64,000 nucleotides of DNA from assembly GCA_963790585.1 (NCBI GenBank), contig CAWBOY010000004.1, positions 1,176,239 through 1,240,238 of the forward strand, given 5' to 3'. The notes beneath the pieces are model-generated. The model was not told where the DNA came from. It did no database searches and saw only the letters and a list, made by a program, of their open reading frames with translations. Every line of letters starts with the position of its first letter. Positions within the stretch are counted from its first letter, which is position 1. Below, in pieces: positions 17,899-28,417 of the stretch. Origin of the DNA: CAWBOY01 sp963790585. Lineage in GTDB: Bacteria > Planctomycetota > Planctomycetia > Gemmatales > Gemmataceae. A program made the translations under genes and the position numbers.

Positions 17899-20022
17899 AT
17901 GACGCCCGAAATGCGGCGCCAGCTTGCCAATTTGAAGCAGGGTGATCATGTTTGCCCGATCTACGAAACGAGCGCGGAGCAGATTGCCGTCGCGATTCGC
18001 TTCCTCCAGCTTGGCCTCGTTCTTGGAGAACGCTGTCTTTGCTCGATGGATGACCAAACGGTGCGCCCCGTGCTCGACTCCCTTGCGGAAGCAGGCGTCG
18101 ACATCGCCCGGCAAACCTCGCTCGGCGCGCTCGAGGTTCGATCGAATCGGGATACCTACCTCAGATCCGGCGAATTCGATCCGTATCGAATGATTGATTT
18201 TCTGCGTCAGGAAGAGGCGAATGCGCTTGCCAGGGGCTTTTCTGGATTTCGATTTTTGGGCGATATGATCTGGGCGATGGGGCCTAATCCAGGTCGAGAA
18301 CGTCTCATCGAGTACGAAACACTTCTCAATGAATTCGTGAAGAATAGTCGATCTGTTCTCCTTTGCCAATACGACCGCTACCGTTTCGATGGCACGATCA
18401 TTCATGATATTCTGCGCTGTCATCCCGTTGCGATCCTTGGCGACATGGCCTGCCCCAACCCCTACTACGAACCGCCCGAGTTGGTTTTGGCCCCCGAGTC
18501 GGGCGTAAGCGTCGAATTCAAGGCGAAGCGAGCGGATTGGTGGATCGCTCAGCTCAAGCGGGCGCGAGCGATGGAACAGCAACTGCAATCGAGTCATGCA
18601 CTATTGCAAGCCGTCGTCGAAGGCACCACGGACGCCATCTTCGTGAAAGATCGGGAAAGTCGATTCCTGATGATCAATTCCGTCGGGGCCCGATTTCTGG
18701 GGAGACCGGTTGATGAGCTGATCGGCAAAGGAGTTGAAGAGGTCTTTCCACCAGAGGTCGGCATCCGCCTCAGAAAGGACGACTTGCGGATCATGACGGA
18801 GGGGCATACGGAAATTTATGAAGAAGTTGTAACCGGGGCCAGCGTTACGCGAACCAACCTCACCATGAAGGGTCCCTACCGCGGTCCCGACGGAGAGATT
18901 CTCGGCGTTATCGGCATCGCGCGTGATATCACGGAGCGCAACCGGATCCAGGCGGAGCGAGATCAGCTGCTGGCACAGCTCCGCCTCCAAATAGAGCGGC
19001 TCCCACTCGCCTACATTCAATTCGACGCGAATGTCCATGTGCTGGAATGGAATCCCGCCGCGGAAAGGTTATTCGGTTACGTCAAAGAGGAAGTCCTCGG
19101 GCGACCACTCTTGGATTTGATCCTCCCAGAGCCACACGATGAAAAACTACTCGAACTTTTGAGCCGAATACAATCGGGCGCTCTGACAATGCCCAACATC
19201 AACGAGAATCGAACCAAGGACGGCCGCATTATTACGTGCGAATGGTTCAATACGCCGTTGATTGCCGACAACGGCAGCTTGACCGCAGTTATCTCCCTGG
19301 CGCAAGACATAACCGAACGGAAGCTAGCGGATCTGACTCTGAAGGAAAATGCGATTCGGTTGCGTGCCCTATCGATTCGGCTTGTTGAAGTCCAAGAGGA
19401 AGAGCGCCGCCATTTGGCTCGCGAACTGCACGATGAGGTAGGTCAGTTGCTCACGGGCCTACGCTTACTACTGAAACCATATGATGATTCTCCAACTACG
19501 GCACGGGGGAAGGGCAGAAACGATCAGGCTCGCAATTTAGTGGACGACCTACTCGTGAAGGTGCGTGGGCTTTCATTCGACCTCCGGCCAGACGCCTTGG
19601 ATCAGCTCGGGCTCCTTCCAGCCCTACTTGCGCATTTCGAGAGATATCACATTCAAACAGGTGTGCTCGTTCATTTCAAGCACAATGATTTGGAGAGACG
19701 ATTCGCCCCTGATCTGGAAACGACCGCGTATCGCATCGTCCAAGAAGCGTTGACGAATGTCGCCCGCCACGCGGCAGTTGCTGGTGTGACCGTGCGAGTT
19801 TGGGCCACCGAGGACCTGCTTACAATTCAAATTGAAGATCAGGGTCGTGGTTTCGACCCCATTGTTGCTCTCGCGGCGCCCCGGTCGAGCGGCCTGGTTG
19901 GTATGGTGGAACGGGTCGAGTTACTTGGAGGCCATTTGAAAATCGAGTCTCGTCCGGGGGCTGGCACGCATATAACCGTCGAGTTGCCTGTTCGGGACGC
20001 ATCAAGAGAGGCAATAAAATGA
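17899..20022 (+). CDS. MEDS-PAS-PAS histidine kinase (NarX/HisKA_3 type)
   Basis: The 707-residue protein has an N-terminal MEDS (DcmR-like sensory) domain at about residues 10-190 (GDHVCPIYET at its start). Two PAS domains follow, at about 235-355 (LLQAVVEGTTDAIFVKD) and 365-480 (LAYIQFDANVHVLEWNPAAERLFGY). Next is a HisKA_3 dimerisation domain with the phospho-acceptor His511 in ARELHDEVGQ, and a HATPase_c domain (TAYRIVQEALTNVARHA, DQGRGFDP). MEDS domains are thought to bind small one-carbon or hydrocarbon-type ligands. The kinase stop overlaps the start of a NarL-type regulator, its obvious partner. No transmembrane segment is visible, so it is cytoplasmic. Confidence 0.9.
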   Translation: MTPEMRRQLANLKQGDHVCPIYETSAEQIAVAIRFLQLGLVLGERCLCSMDDQTVRPVLDSLAEAGVDIARQTSLGALEVRSNRDTYLRSGEFDPYRMIDFLRQEEANALARGFSGFRFLGDMIWAMGPNPGRERLIEYETLLNEFVKNSRSVLLCQYDRYRFDGTIIHDILRCHPVAILGDMACPNPYYEPPELVLAPESGVSVEFKAKRADWWIAQLKRARAMEQQLQSSHALLQAVVEGTTDAIFVKDRESRFLMINSVGARFLGRPVDELIGKGVEEVFPPEVGIRLRKDDLRIMTEGHTEIYEEVVTGASVTRTNLTMKGPYRGPDGEILGVIGIARDITERNRIQAERDQLLAQLRLQIERLPLAYIQFDANVHVLEWNPAAERLFGYVKEEVLGRPLLDLILPEPHDEKLLELLSRIQSGALTMPNINENRTKDGRIITCEWFNTPLIADNGSLTAVISLAQDITERKLADLTLKENAIRLRALSIRLVEVQEEERRHLARELHDEVGQLLTGLRLLLKPYDDSPTTARGKGRNDQARNLVDDLLVKVRGLSFDLRPDALDQLGLLPALLAHFERYHIQTGVLVHFKHNDLERRFAPDLETTAYRIVQEALTNVARHAAVAGVTVRVWATEDLLTIQIEDQGRGFDPIVALAAPRSSGLVGMVERVELLGGHLKIESRPGAGTHITVELPVRDASREAIK

Positions 20023-20673
20023 CTATCTCAATCCTCATCGCGGATGATCATCCAATAGTTCGACGCGGCTTACGAAGCATTTTGGAAGCCGAATCGGGTT
20101 TAACCGTCCTTGGTGAAACGGGCGACGGATTGGAGACAGTTCGCCTGGTCGAACGTTTGCGGCCCAATGTACTGCTGCTCGACCTGATGATGCCCGGCCT
20201 GAGCGGACTAGAAGTTCTTCGGCTCGTCCACCAACGCTCTCCGCAAACGCGCGTGGTCGTCCTATCCATGCACAACAGTAACGCCTTTGTGGCCGAGGCT
20301 CTTAAGAATGGTGCAACAGGCTATGTGTTGAAAGGAAGTGGCGAAGACCAAATCATTTTTGCCGTGCGGCAGGCGGCTGTCGGCAGGCGATTCCTGAGCG
20401 CCGCCGGTGACTGAGTTAGCCATCGAAGCCTATATTGAGCAAGCGAGGGCGGCATCTCTCGAACCTTACGAAACGCTCACTCCGCGCGAGCGCGAGGTGT
20501 TGCAATTGACCGCTGAGGGAAAATCCAGTTCCGAGACCGCATCGCGGCTTCATATCAGTCACCGAACGGTGGAAAACCACCGAACCCATCTCATGGGAAA
20601 GCTCGGCCTGAAAAACCATTCAGAGTTGGTTCGCTACGCTCTGCGGCGTGGTCTACTCTCATTGGACGAATGA
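20019..20673 (+). pseudogene. NarL/FixJ-family response regulator, split by one base
   Basis: The first frame (20019-20414) is a receiver domain: LIADDHPIVRRGL, LLLDLMMPGLSG with the phospho-acceptor Asp, and GYVLKG. The second frame (20407-20673) is the LuxR-type HTH: LTPREREVLQLTAEGKSSSETASRLHISHRTVENHR (two segments), ending in a typical position. They join perfectly if one G is removed from GCCGGTGACTGAG near 20405-20407, giving SAAVTELAIEAYIE, the usual linker of this family. The ATG at 20019 overlaps the kinase stop, so the pair is an operon. If the extra base is real, the regulator is separated from its DNA-binding half. Confidence 0.9.
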
Positions 20674-20737
20674 GGGGAGAATCGTCAGATCTTCCTACAT
20701 ATCGTTCCTCGGTAATAGGGGAGCGGTTCTCACTAGC

Positions 20738-20787
20738 CCGGAGCGCGAGCGACGGGTTGACCACTGAGCCCGTCGCTCGCGCTCCGG
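20738..20787. repeat. 19-bp perfect inverted repeat (REP-like hairpin)
   Basis: CCGGAGCGCGAGCGACGGG at 20738-20756 pairs perfectly with 20769-20787 across a 12-base loop. It lies about 65 bp after the end of the split response regulator, with no T-run after it, so it is more like a REP or palindromic intergenic repeat than a simple terminator. Confidence 0.8.
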
Positions 20788-20945
20788 ATCGTGGCCGGGG
20801 TCGGTACTCCGAACCCGGTTCTCTGGAGCCGCTAAGTACAGCTCCCCACAAAAAAGGGGAACGGATCAAATTCGGATTCGATCCCGGAGGGATCGAATGC
20901 AGATTTAAACTGATCCCAAATTTACGGGAAGTTGTACTAAGCCTG

Positions 20946-20973
20946 CGCCGGGGTCGGAGTACCGACCCCGGCG
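20946..20973. repeat. GC-rich palindrome, 12-bp stem with 4-base loop
   Basis: CGCCGGGGTCGG, AGTA, CCGACCCCGGCG forms a perfect hairpin. A related imperfect copy lies at about 20796-20819 (CCGGGGTCGGTACTCCGAACCC). Together with the hairpin at 20738 they make the 596-bp gap between 20674 and 21269 a small repeat cluster with no credible gene. Confidence 0.75.
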
Positions 20974-21269
20974 TCTTCTTTGAACGCTGAAAGCGTTCCA
21001 CAGCGAAGCCCAGGGTCGCGAAGCGCACCCTGGGAACTGATCCGTGCAATTTCGGTCGAACTTTCGTGGGTTCCCACGGATAGCAGACTTGACCGAGGAA
21101 TTCTAACATCACAATGAAGCCAATTCCCTTGGCATGCCAGCTTCTTCACGATGCGTAATGTCCCGCCGTTTGGAGATTCTTTAGTGACTGGGCGACGCTG
21201 GGGAAGAACCAGCGGCGGGACAGTTTTACCGCTATTTAGCGCAGCAGCCCGAAGACGGAACGTGCCGAT

Positions 21270-23088
21270 ATGGCGTTTAAGGCGGAATTAATCGAGCTGG
21301 CCCACGACGCCATCATCGTGCGTGATTGCGATGGTCGCATCATGCTCTGGAATCGCGGCGCTGAGGAAATGTACGGTTGGCTAAAATCCGATGCGGAAGG
21401 CCAGACGACGCACACCTTCTTACAAACGGAATTCCCTCGGCCGTTATCGGAAATCGAAGCCGAGTTGATGCGCTCTGGTAATTGGGTAGGCATCCTTACT
21501 CATACCCGGCGCGATGGCCGACGCATCATGGTCGCGAGTCAATGGACGATGAAGGCCGACGACGGCCGGCAACCGACTAACATCCTGGAGATCAACCGAG
21601 ACGTGACCGAGCAACTGCTTGCGGAAGAGAAGTTTCGCGGCCTCCTCGAATTTGCTCCCGACGCGATGATTCTCGTGAATGAGGCTGGACAGATAATCCT
21701 GGCAAACACGCAAACAGAGAAGCTCTTCGGTTACCAGCGTGAAGAGTTGATTGGTCAACAAGTCGAAGTCCTCGTGCCCGAGCGCTTCCGGGCCAACCAT
21801 CCCGCTCACCGCAAGGAGTATTTTCGCGAGCCGCGCAGTTCGATCGATGGGCGAAGGGCGGGAATTATTAGGCCTGCGCAAGGATGGCAGCACGTTTCCC
21901 GTCGAGATTAGCCTTAGCCCTCTCGTGACCAAGACAGAACGATTCTTCATCAGCGCCGTCCGCGACACAACTCAACGAAAAAAAGCCGAGGCCAAGTTCC
22001 GAGGTCTGTTGGAATCAGCCCCGGATGCGATGGTCATTGTCAATCGGACTGGCGAAATTGTCTTGGTGAATACTCAAACGGAAAAACTATTTGGTTACAC
22101 GCGCGATGAGCTTCTCGGCCAAAAGGTCGAAATCCTCGTGCCCGAGCGCTTCCGCACCAACCATCCCGGGCATCGTGCGAAGTTCTTCCTCGAACCCCGT
22201 TTGCGGCCAATGGGCGCCGGGATCGATTTGTATGGCCTGCGCAAGGATGGCAGCGAGTTTCCTGTGGAAATTAGCCTTAGCCCACTCGAGACCGAAGATG
22301 GCGTCCTGGTCAGCAGCTCCATCCGCGACATTACCGAACGCAAGCGTTTTGAGCTCGCGTTACGGGAAAAGAATCTAGAGCTCGAAAACGCCAACCTTGC
22401 CAAGGACCGCTTCCTGGCCAGCATGAGCCACGAGTTGCGGACGCCGCTCAATGCCATCATCGGCTTTACCGGCACACTGCTGATGCGATTGCCCGGCCCG
22501 CTGACGGCGGACCAGGAAAAGCAACTCCGGACCGTGCAGACCAGCGGCCGCCACCTCCTCTCCCTCATCAATGACCTGCTTGACGTGGCCAAGATCGAAT
22601 CAGGCCGCGTGGAGATGAATCTAGAACCGGTGGAGTGTCAGGGAGTGGTTGACGAGGTCGCCACCGCCCTACGGCCATCGGCGGAGGCCAAGGGACTGGC
22701 GTTCACGGCGGCCGTATCTCCTCCACAATTGAATGTGCGTGCCGACCGCCGGGCCTTGAGCCAGATCCTACTCAATCTGATCAATAACGCCATCAAATTC
22801 ACACAGCAAGGTTTCGTGCAACTTCTTGTCAATAGCCGCCGAGAAGACGGCCGGACTGTAATCGAATTCAGCGTGTCCGATACCGGAGTGGGAATCCAGC
22901 CTGACGACCAGGCCAGACTATTCCAGGCTTTCACACAGGTGGAGAACTCACGAAAGCAACGTTACGAAGGTACGGGACTTGGCTTGCACCTCAGCCGAAA
23001 GTTGGCTGAGCTGCTCGGTGGACGAATCACCTTTCGCAGTGAGTATGGCAAGGGTAGTACATTCAACCTGATCTTGAGAGAGGTATGA
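21270..23088 (+). pseudogene. PAS-PAS-PAS histidine kinase, one frameshift between PAS domains
   Basis: The first frame (21270-21911) has a PAS domain (LAHDAIIVRDCDGRIMLWN) and the first half of a second (LLEFAPDAMILVNEAG). The second frame continues from about 21835 (SMGEGRELLGLRKDG) through a third PAS (LLESAPDAMVIVNRTG), HisKA with His in MSHELRTPLNAI, and HATPase_c (NLINNAIKFTQ, DTGVGIQPDD, GTGLGLHLS). The second and third PAS domains are close duplicates, sharing NTQTEKLFGY and VLVPERFR or ILVPERFR, which shows exactly where the frame breaks: one extra base around 21829-21845. No signal or membrane segment precedes the first PAS. The stop overlaps the double-receiver gene (ATGA). Confidence 0.85.
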
Positions 23089-23927
23089 GAATTGTCTCGC
23101 GCGTCCTCATTGTGGAAGATAATTCAGCGAACCTCGAGCTGATGAGATATATCCTCAGTGCCTCCGGCCATACCGTCATCGCGGCTGTGAATGGACAGAG
23201 TGGGCTGGAAGCCGCGCGCCTGGAACGACCGGATGTCATCATCTGCGATGTCCAGTTACCGGAAATGGACGGCTACGAGGTGGCGCGGTGGCTCAAGAGC
23301 GACCCTCAACTACGCAAGGTCCCACTGATCGCGGTGACGGCGTTGGCCATGGTCGGAGACCGGGATCGGTTGCTCGCGTCGGGGTTCGACGGCTACCTGG
23401 CCAAGCCAATCGACCCTCAGACATTCGTACCTCAGATTGAGGTCTTTCTTCGACCCGAACAACACACAAGACCGTGGCAGCGTGAGGTCGCTCCCGCCGC
23501 CGAGTCAGTTCCCAGCGGCATCGGCCTGGGGCATACCATCCTCGTCGTCGACAATTTGCCAATGAACCTCGATCTCGCCCGGAGCATCCTCGCGCCATCC
23601 GGCTACAAGATCATCACCGCGTCGACGATGGCCGAGGGATTAGCTCTGGCCAGGCAGAATCGCATCGATCTTATTCTCTCAGACGTCTGTATGTCTGGAG
23701 GATCGGGCTACGACTTCATTCGGGCGGTAATGGCTAATCCCGCTCTCCGAGCGATTCCTTTTGTGTTTATTACATCGACCATGCTGGATGACAAAGATCG
23801 GGATAAAGGGCTGGCCCTGGGAGCGGCGCTATTCCTACTCCGGCCTATCGAACCGGAAATCTTCCTAGCCCAGATCGAGTCGTGTTTGCTCGAGAAAGGA
23901 ATGAACCTGCCGTGGCGATCATCTTGA
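23085..23927 (+). CDS. Double receiver-domain protein without output domain
   Basis: This 280-residue protein consists of two receivers. The first (residues 5-125) has VLIVEDNSANLELM, the phospho-acceptor Asp in VIICDVQLPEMDGYE, and Lys in YLAKPID. The second (about 150-275) has ILVVDNLPMNLDLA, LILSDVCMSGGSG, and LLRPIEPE, where the conserved Lys is replaced by Arg, so it may be impaired. There is no DNA-binding or enzymatic output, so it probably shuttles phosphate between the PAS kinase upstream and the giant kinase downstream. It overlaps both neighbours. Confidence 0.88.
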   Translation: MRIVSRVLIVEDNSANLELMRYILSASGHTVIAAVNGQSGLEAARLERPDVIICDVQLPEMDGYEVARWLKSDPQLRKVPLIAVTALAMVGDRDRLLASGFDGYLAKPIDPQTFVPQIEVFLRPEQHTRPWQREVAPAAESVPSGIGLGHTILVVDNLPMNLDLARSILAPSGYKIITASTMAEGLALARQNRIDLILSDVCMSGGSGYDFIRAVMANPALRAIPFVFITSTMLDDKDRDKGLALGAALFLLRPIEPEIFLAQIESCLLEKGMNLPWRSS

Positions 23928-26900
23928 TAGTCGACGATCGGCCCAGCAACCGGGACTTTCTTGTAACGCTCCTTGGCTACAAAGGATACCGATTCCTCCA
24001 AGCATCCGATGGGGCAGATGCCCTTCGTGTGGCGCGCGCCGAGCGTCCGGACCTGATTATCACGGACATCCTCATGCCGACGATGGACGGTTATGAATTT
24101 GTCCACCGACTCCGCGCCGATTCGGAGGTAGCTCAAACACCGGTCATTTTTTACACGGCGCACTACCACCAACCGGAGGCGTTGAATCTCGCTCGTGCCT
24201 GCGGGGTTTCGAACGTGCTCTTCAAACCTTCCGAGCCGGAGACCATTCTGGCAACCGTTGAGGCCGCGCTTGGCCTCTCTCCCTTGCTCGTGTCGTTAGC
24301 ACAAGAGGATGGGTTCGATCGAGAGCATCTCCAACTGCTTACTGACAAACTGTCCCAAAAGGCAAACGAGCTACACCGTGCAAACGAGCGATTGTCCGCG
24401 CTCGTCGATCTTGGGTTGCAACTTGGATCGGAGCTCGACCCGCGTCGCTTGCTCCAGAGCTTCACACAAGTCGCGCGAGAGATTATCGGCGGTCGCTACG
24501 CAATCACTGGAATTCTCAACGACGTCCAGCAAATACGATATCTGTTTACGAGCGGCATGGATGCGGAGCTTGCCGCCCGCCTCGGTTCGCCAGATCCTCG
24601 GGTGGAGCTTCTCAGGCTCGTTTCCGTGCAGGGCCAATGCCTGAGGATTGTCAACCCCGGCGGCGATCCACTGTCTCTTGGCTTTTCATCGTCCTATCCA
24701 CCTATCCACGCTTTCTTGATTGCTCCAATCGCCTCGCCAACCCGGATCTATGGCTGGTTTTGCCTAATTGATAAAACTGGAGCCGACTCCTTCAGCGCTG
24801 AGGACGAACGGTTGGCCGGGATACTCGCGGGCCAAGTGGGACGCATCTATCAGAACGGCAGTCTCTACGCCGACGTGCTGCGCCACGCATCCATTTTGGA
24901 GCGGGAAATCGGCGAGCGCCAGCGGGCAGAACAACGTCAATCGATTCTATTGGCGGTTAGTCAGGCACTCGCGGATTCCGCGACGATCCGCGAGGCATCT
25001 CAAAAAATTCTGCGTGTGATCTGCGACAAGCTGCACTGGGAACTCGGCGGTCTTTGGATGGTGGACCGAACCGCTAACGTCCTACGTTGTGTCGAGGTGA
25101 TGCAAGCAACGCCGGGCCAATATCCTGAGTGGGAAGCAGAATCACGCGAATTGACCCTAGCGCGGGGAGCGAGCTTGCCAGGACGAGTTTGGCTCAGCCG
25201 CCAACCTTCTTGGATTTCCGACGTAACGCAGGATGCAACCTTTCTTCGTGCGTTCCAGGCGGGCAAGGGTGACCTCCACGCGGCATTTGCCTTCCCGATC
25301 TTGTTCGGAGGAAAGGTACTTGGCGTCATAGATCTTTTTAGTCACAGCCACAGAAAAACAGACGCAGACCTACTTCAGGTGCTCGAAGGCATTAGCGGCC
25401 CTCTCGGTCAATTCATGGAACGCAAGCAGGCCGAGCAGGCCTTACGAGAGCGCGACGAGGAACTACGCCTGCTACATGAGTCCACGGAGCGGGGCTTGGC
25501 ACGACTTCGAGGCGTGGTAGCCAGCATGTCTGACGGGCTAGTCGTTGCCGATCCCAAAGGCCAAATACTGGACTACAACCCAGCCGCACTTCATCTCCAC
25601 GGTTTTGACAAGCCGGGCGACGACGGTGCGCTTATTCAGAACTTTGCCTCCACCTTTGAGTTTTCGGTTCCGGGCGGGCCGCCGTTGGCGTACTCGGAAT
25701 GGCCTCTTGTACGGGTGTTGCGCGGGGAATCCATCAAGGACCGCGAGCTCAGGGTACGCCGGCTCGATATTGGGGCGGAGTGGATCATCAGCTACAGCGG
25801 GGTTCCCGTGTTCGCCCCAGACGGCTCAATCGAACTTGGTGTTCTGACTCTGCATGATGTGACAGAAAGACGGCGGGCAGAGGGGGAGGCGCGGAAAAAC
25901 GCCGATCTCCTTCGCGCGGTAGCCGATGTCACTCCCGATGCGATATTCATCAAGGACCGAGCAGGGCGTTACCTATTGTTCAATCCGGCCGCTGCAAAGT
26001 TCGTGGGCAAGCCCGCTGCCGACGTCGTCGGAGGTGACGACACGGATTTGTTCGATTCGGCTGGTGCTCGCCTCGTAAAAGAACGCGATATTAGAGTGAT
26101 GGAGTCCGGACAGGGCGAAACAGAGGAAGAAGTCCTCACCGCCGCCGGTGTCACCAGGACCTACTTGGCCACAAAAGCGCCGTTCCGGGATGACCGAGGC
26201 GAAATTATTGGCGTCATTGGTATCTCCCGTGACATCTCCGATCGAAAACGGGCCGAAGAATCTCTCATAGCGAGCGAAGAGCGGTTTCGCACGTTTATGG
26301 ACCATAGCCCAGCCTCCGCATGGATCACCGATGCTGAGGGGAAAATCACCTACCTGAGTGCTACTTATCGTAAGATGTTTCACCTGCCGCCTGGCGATTG
26401 GAACGGGCAAACTGCGTTTGACTTATTCCCGCGAGAAATGGCCCAAGTATACATCGACCATGATCGGACAGTGACGCTGTCAGGGAAGGTGTTGGAAATC
26501 ATCGAACCGGGTTTGCGGCCAGATGGCACGCATGGTGAGTTCTTGGTCTACAAGTTCCCGTTCCCGATGGCCGATGGCGCGATCGGCATCGGCGGTGTCG
26601 CGTTAGACATCACCGACCGGAAGCGCGCCGAGGAAGCCCTATTGCTGCGAGACCGAGCCATTCAGGCTGTCACGCAAGGAATCTTGATTACCGATCCATC
26701 TCAGACGGACAACCCCATCATCTACGCAAGCCCAGGATTCGAGCGGCTCACGGGATACTCGCAAGCAGAAGTCCTGGGCAAGAATTGCCGTTTCCTACAA
26801 GGGCCGGAGACCGATCAGGTTACCATTGCCCAAATGCGGGCGGTGATCCAAGAGGGGCGAGGCTGCTCGGTCGAGATCCTCAACTATCGAAAGGACGGAT

Positions 26901-28162
26901 CGACATTTTGGAATTTGCTCCACATCTCGCCGGTTCAAACCGATACCAAAGTCACACATTTTGTTGGCGTTCAAACGGAAGTAACGCAACGCCGGATGCT
27001 CGAAGAGCAGTTTCGCCAGGCCCAAAAAATGGAGGCTGTCGGCCAACTTGCTGGCGGCATCGCCCATGATTTCAATAACTTGCTTACGGTGATCAACGGC
27101 TACAGTGAAGTGGTCCTGGATATGCTTCCAAAGGATCATCCTACATATAAGCTAGTTGCCGAGATTCCAAAGGCGGGCGAACGTGCGGCCGGCCTCACGC
27201 GCCAGCTCTTGGCCTTTAGCCGCAAACAGGTGCTGTCTCCTGTTATTCTCGACCTAAATGCGATTGTGGCGAATTTGGAGAAGATTCTCCGAAGGGTCAT
27301 CGGTGAGGATGTCGAACTCCATGCCGTGCGCCAACTCAAGCTCGGCCATGTCAACGCCGACGCCGGCCAGGTTGAGCAGGTCCTCATGAACCTGGCTGTC
27401 AATGCCCGCGATGCCATGCCAACCGGGGGTAAGGTCACCATCGAGACAAAAAATGTAATCTTGGACGAAGAGTACTGTCGCACCCACACCCACGTCTCGC
27501 CGGGATACTACGTCCTACTCGCGGTCAGCGACACGGGTCACGGTATGACGGAGGAAATTCGGCGCCACATCTTCGAGCCGTTCTTCACGACCAAGGAAAA
27601 GGGTAAAGGAACAGGCCTGGGGCTGGCGATGGTTCACGGCTTCGTGAAACAAAGCGGCGGCCACATTGAAGTCTATAGCGAGCCGGAAGTGGGAGCGTCT
27701 TTCAAGATTTATCTGCCATGCGTGGACGCTCCTTCTCAGACAACGGAACCACATCACGAATCGAGTCGGGTTACGCGTGGATCAGAAACCATTTTAGTTG
27801 CCGAGGACGAAGAAGCCGTCCGGTCTCTTTCCTGCGTGATCCTGCAAACTTATGGCTACACGGTATTAGAAGCCGCCAACGGCTCCGAGGCGCTGCGCGT
27901 GGCCGAAGCCCACAAGGGGATCATCCATTTACTCGTAACGGACGTCGTCATGCCGCGGCTAGGTGGACGGCAGCTGTCAGAACAACTGTTGGCATTACGC
28001 CCAACGATGAAGGCTTTGTTCTTAAGTGGCTATACGGACGACGCCGTGGTGCGCAATGGCATCCTTCACGAAAACGTCAATTTTCTGCAGAAACCGTTCT
28101 CGTCCTTGAGCTTTGTCCGCAAAGTCCGCGAGGTTTTAGACTCGATCGCGGTAGATGCCTGA
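23912..28162 (+). CDS. Giant hybrid kinase: REC-GAF-GAF-PAS(x3)-LOV-HisKA-HATPase-REC
   Basis: Counting from the GTG at 23912 (1416 residues; the frame also opens at GTG 23882), the order is: REC (1-125, LIITDILMPTMDG); GAF (about 165-330); GAF (about 345-510, LHWELGGLWMVDRT); PAS domains at about 535-650, 660-785 and 790-910; and a LOV domain at about 915-1025 with GKNCRFLQ. The adduct-forming cysteine is Cys959, and the flavin-contacting Asn (NYRKDG, FWN) and Gln (FVGVQ) positions are present. HisKA follows with His1052 in GGIAHDFNNLL, then HATPase_c (GTGLGLAMVHG), and a C-terminal REC (LLVTDVVMPRLGG). No membrane segment is visible. It is a likely cytoplasmic blue-light and ligand-integrating kinase, the last gene of the cluster. 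Confidence 0.9.
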   Translation: MAIILIVDDRPSNRDFLVTLLGYKGYRFLQASDGADALRVARAERPDLIITDILMPTMDGYEFVHRLRADSEVAQTPVIFYTAHYHQPEALNLARACGVSNVLFKPSEPETILATVEAALGLSPLLVSLAQEDGFDREHLQLLTDKLSQKANELHRANERLSALVDLGLQLGSELDPRRLLQSFTQVAREIIGGRYAITGILNDVQQIRYLFTSGMDAELAARLGSPDPRVELLRLVSVQGQCLRIVNPGGDPLSLGFSSSYPPIHAFLIAPIASPTRIYGWFCLIDKTGADSFSAEDERLAGILAGQVGRIYQNGSLYADVLRHASILEREIGERQRAEQRQSILLAVSQALADSATIREASQKILRVICDKLHWELGGLWMVDRTANVLRCVEVMQATPGQYPEWEAESRELTLARGASLPGRVWLSRQPSWISDVTQDATFLRAFQAGKGDLHAAFAFPILFGGKVLGVIDLFSHSHRKTDADLLQVLEGISGPLGQFMERKQAEQALRERDEELRLLHESTERGLARLRGVVASMSDGLVVADPKGQILDYNPAALHLHGFDKPGDDGALIQNFASTFEFSVPGGPPLAYSEWPLVRVLRGESIKDRELRVRRLDIGAEWIISYSGVPVFAPDGSIELGVLTLHDVTERRRAEGEARKNADLLRAVADVTPDAIFIKDRAGRYLLFNPAAAKFVGKPAADVVGGDDTDLFDSAGARLVKERDIRVMESGQGETEEEVLTAAGVTRTYLATKAPFRDDRGEIIGVIGISRDISDRKRAEESLIASEERFRTFMDHSPASAWITDAEGKITYLSATYRKMFHLPPGDWNGQTAFDLFPREMAQVYIDHDRTVTLSGKVLEIIEPGLRPDGTHGEFLVYKFPFPMADGAIGIGGVALDITDRKRAEEALLLRDRAIQAVTQGILITDPSQTDNPIIYASPGFERLTGYSQAEVLGKNCRFLQGPETDQVTIAQMRAVIQEGRGCSVEILNYRKDGSTFWNLLHISPVQTDTKVTHFVGVQTEVTQRRMLEEQFRQAQKMEAVGQLAGGIAHDFNNLLTVINGYSEVVLDMLPKDHPTYKLVAEIPKAGERAAGLTRQLLAFSRKQVLSPVILDLNAIVANLEKILRRVIGEDVELHAVRQLKLGHVNADAGQVEQVLMNLAVNARDAMPTGGKVTIETKNVILDEEYCRTHTHVSPGYYVLLAVSDTGHGMTEEIRRHIFEPFFTTKEKGKGTGLGLAMVHGFVKQSGGHIEVYSEPEVGASFKIYLPCVDAPSQTTEPHHESSRVTRGSETILVAEDEEAVRSLSCVILQTYGYTVLEAANGSEALRVAEAHKGIIHLLVTDVVMPRLGGRQLSEQLLALRPTMKALFLSGYTDDAVVRNGILHENVNFLQKPFSSLSFVRKVREVLDSIAVDA

Positions 28163-28417
28163 GCCATGTCATGAAGAGGCGGCTTCTCTTGGCGACGAGG
28201 CAACGCGAAAGGCCGCCACAGTAGGACGATCCAAACCCACAGCCCGCAGCCGCGCGATTCGCTTCGAGGCCGTCCCGGTCCAATGCAGATAGCCTGTTCC
28301 GGCTGATGCTTCCGGCTATATCTCCGTCGCTTCCCAGGTTGGTATCCGTGCCAACGGATGTCGCTCAATCGCGGTTTGTGTTAACTGGATAACAGAAAAT
28401 GTGCTCCATGTCATCGC

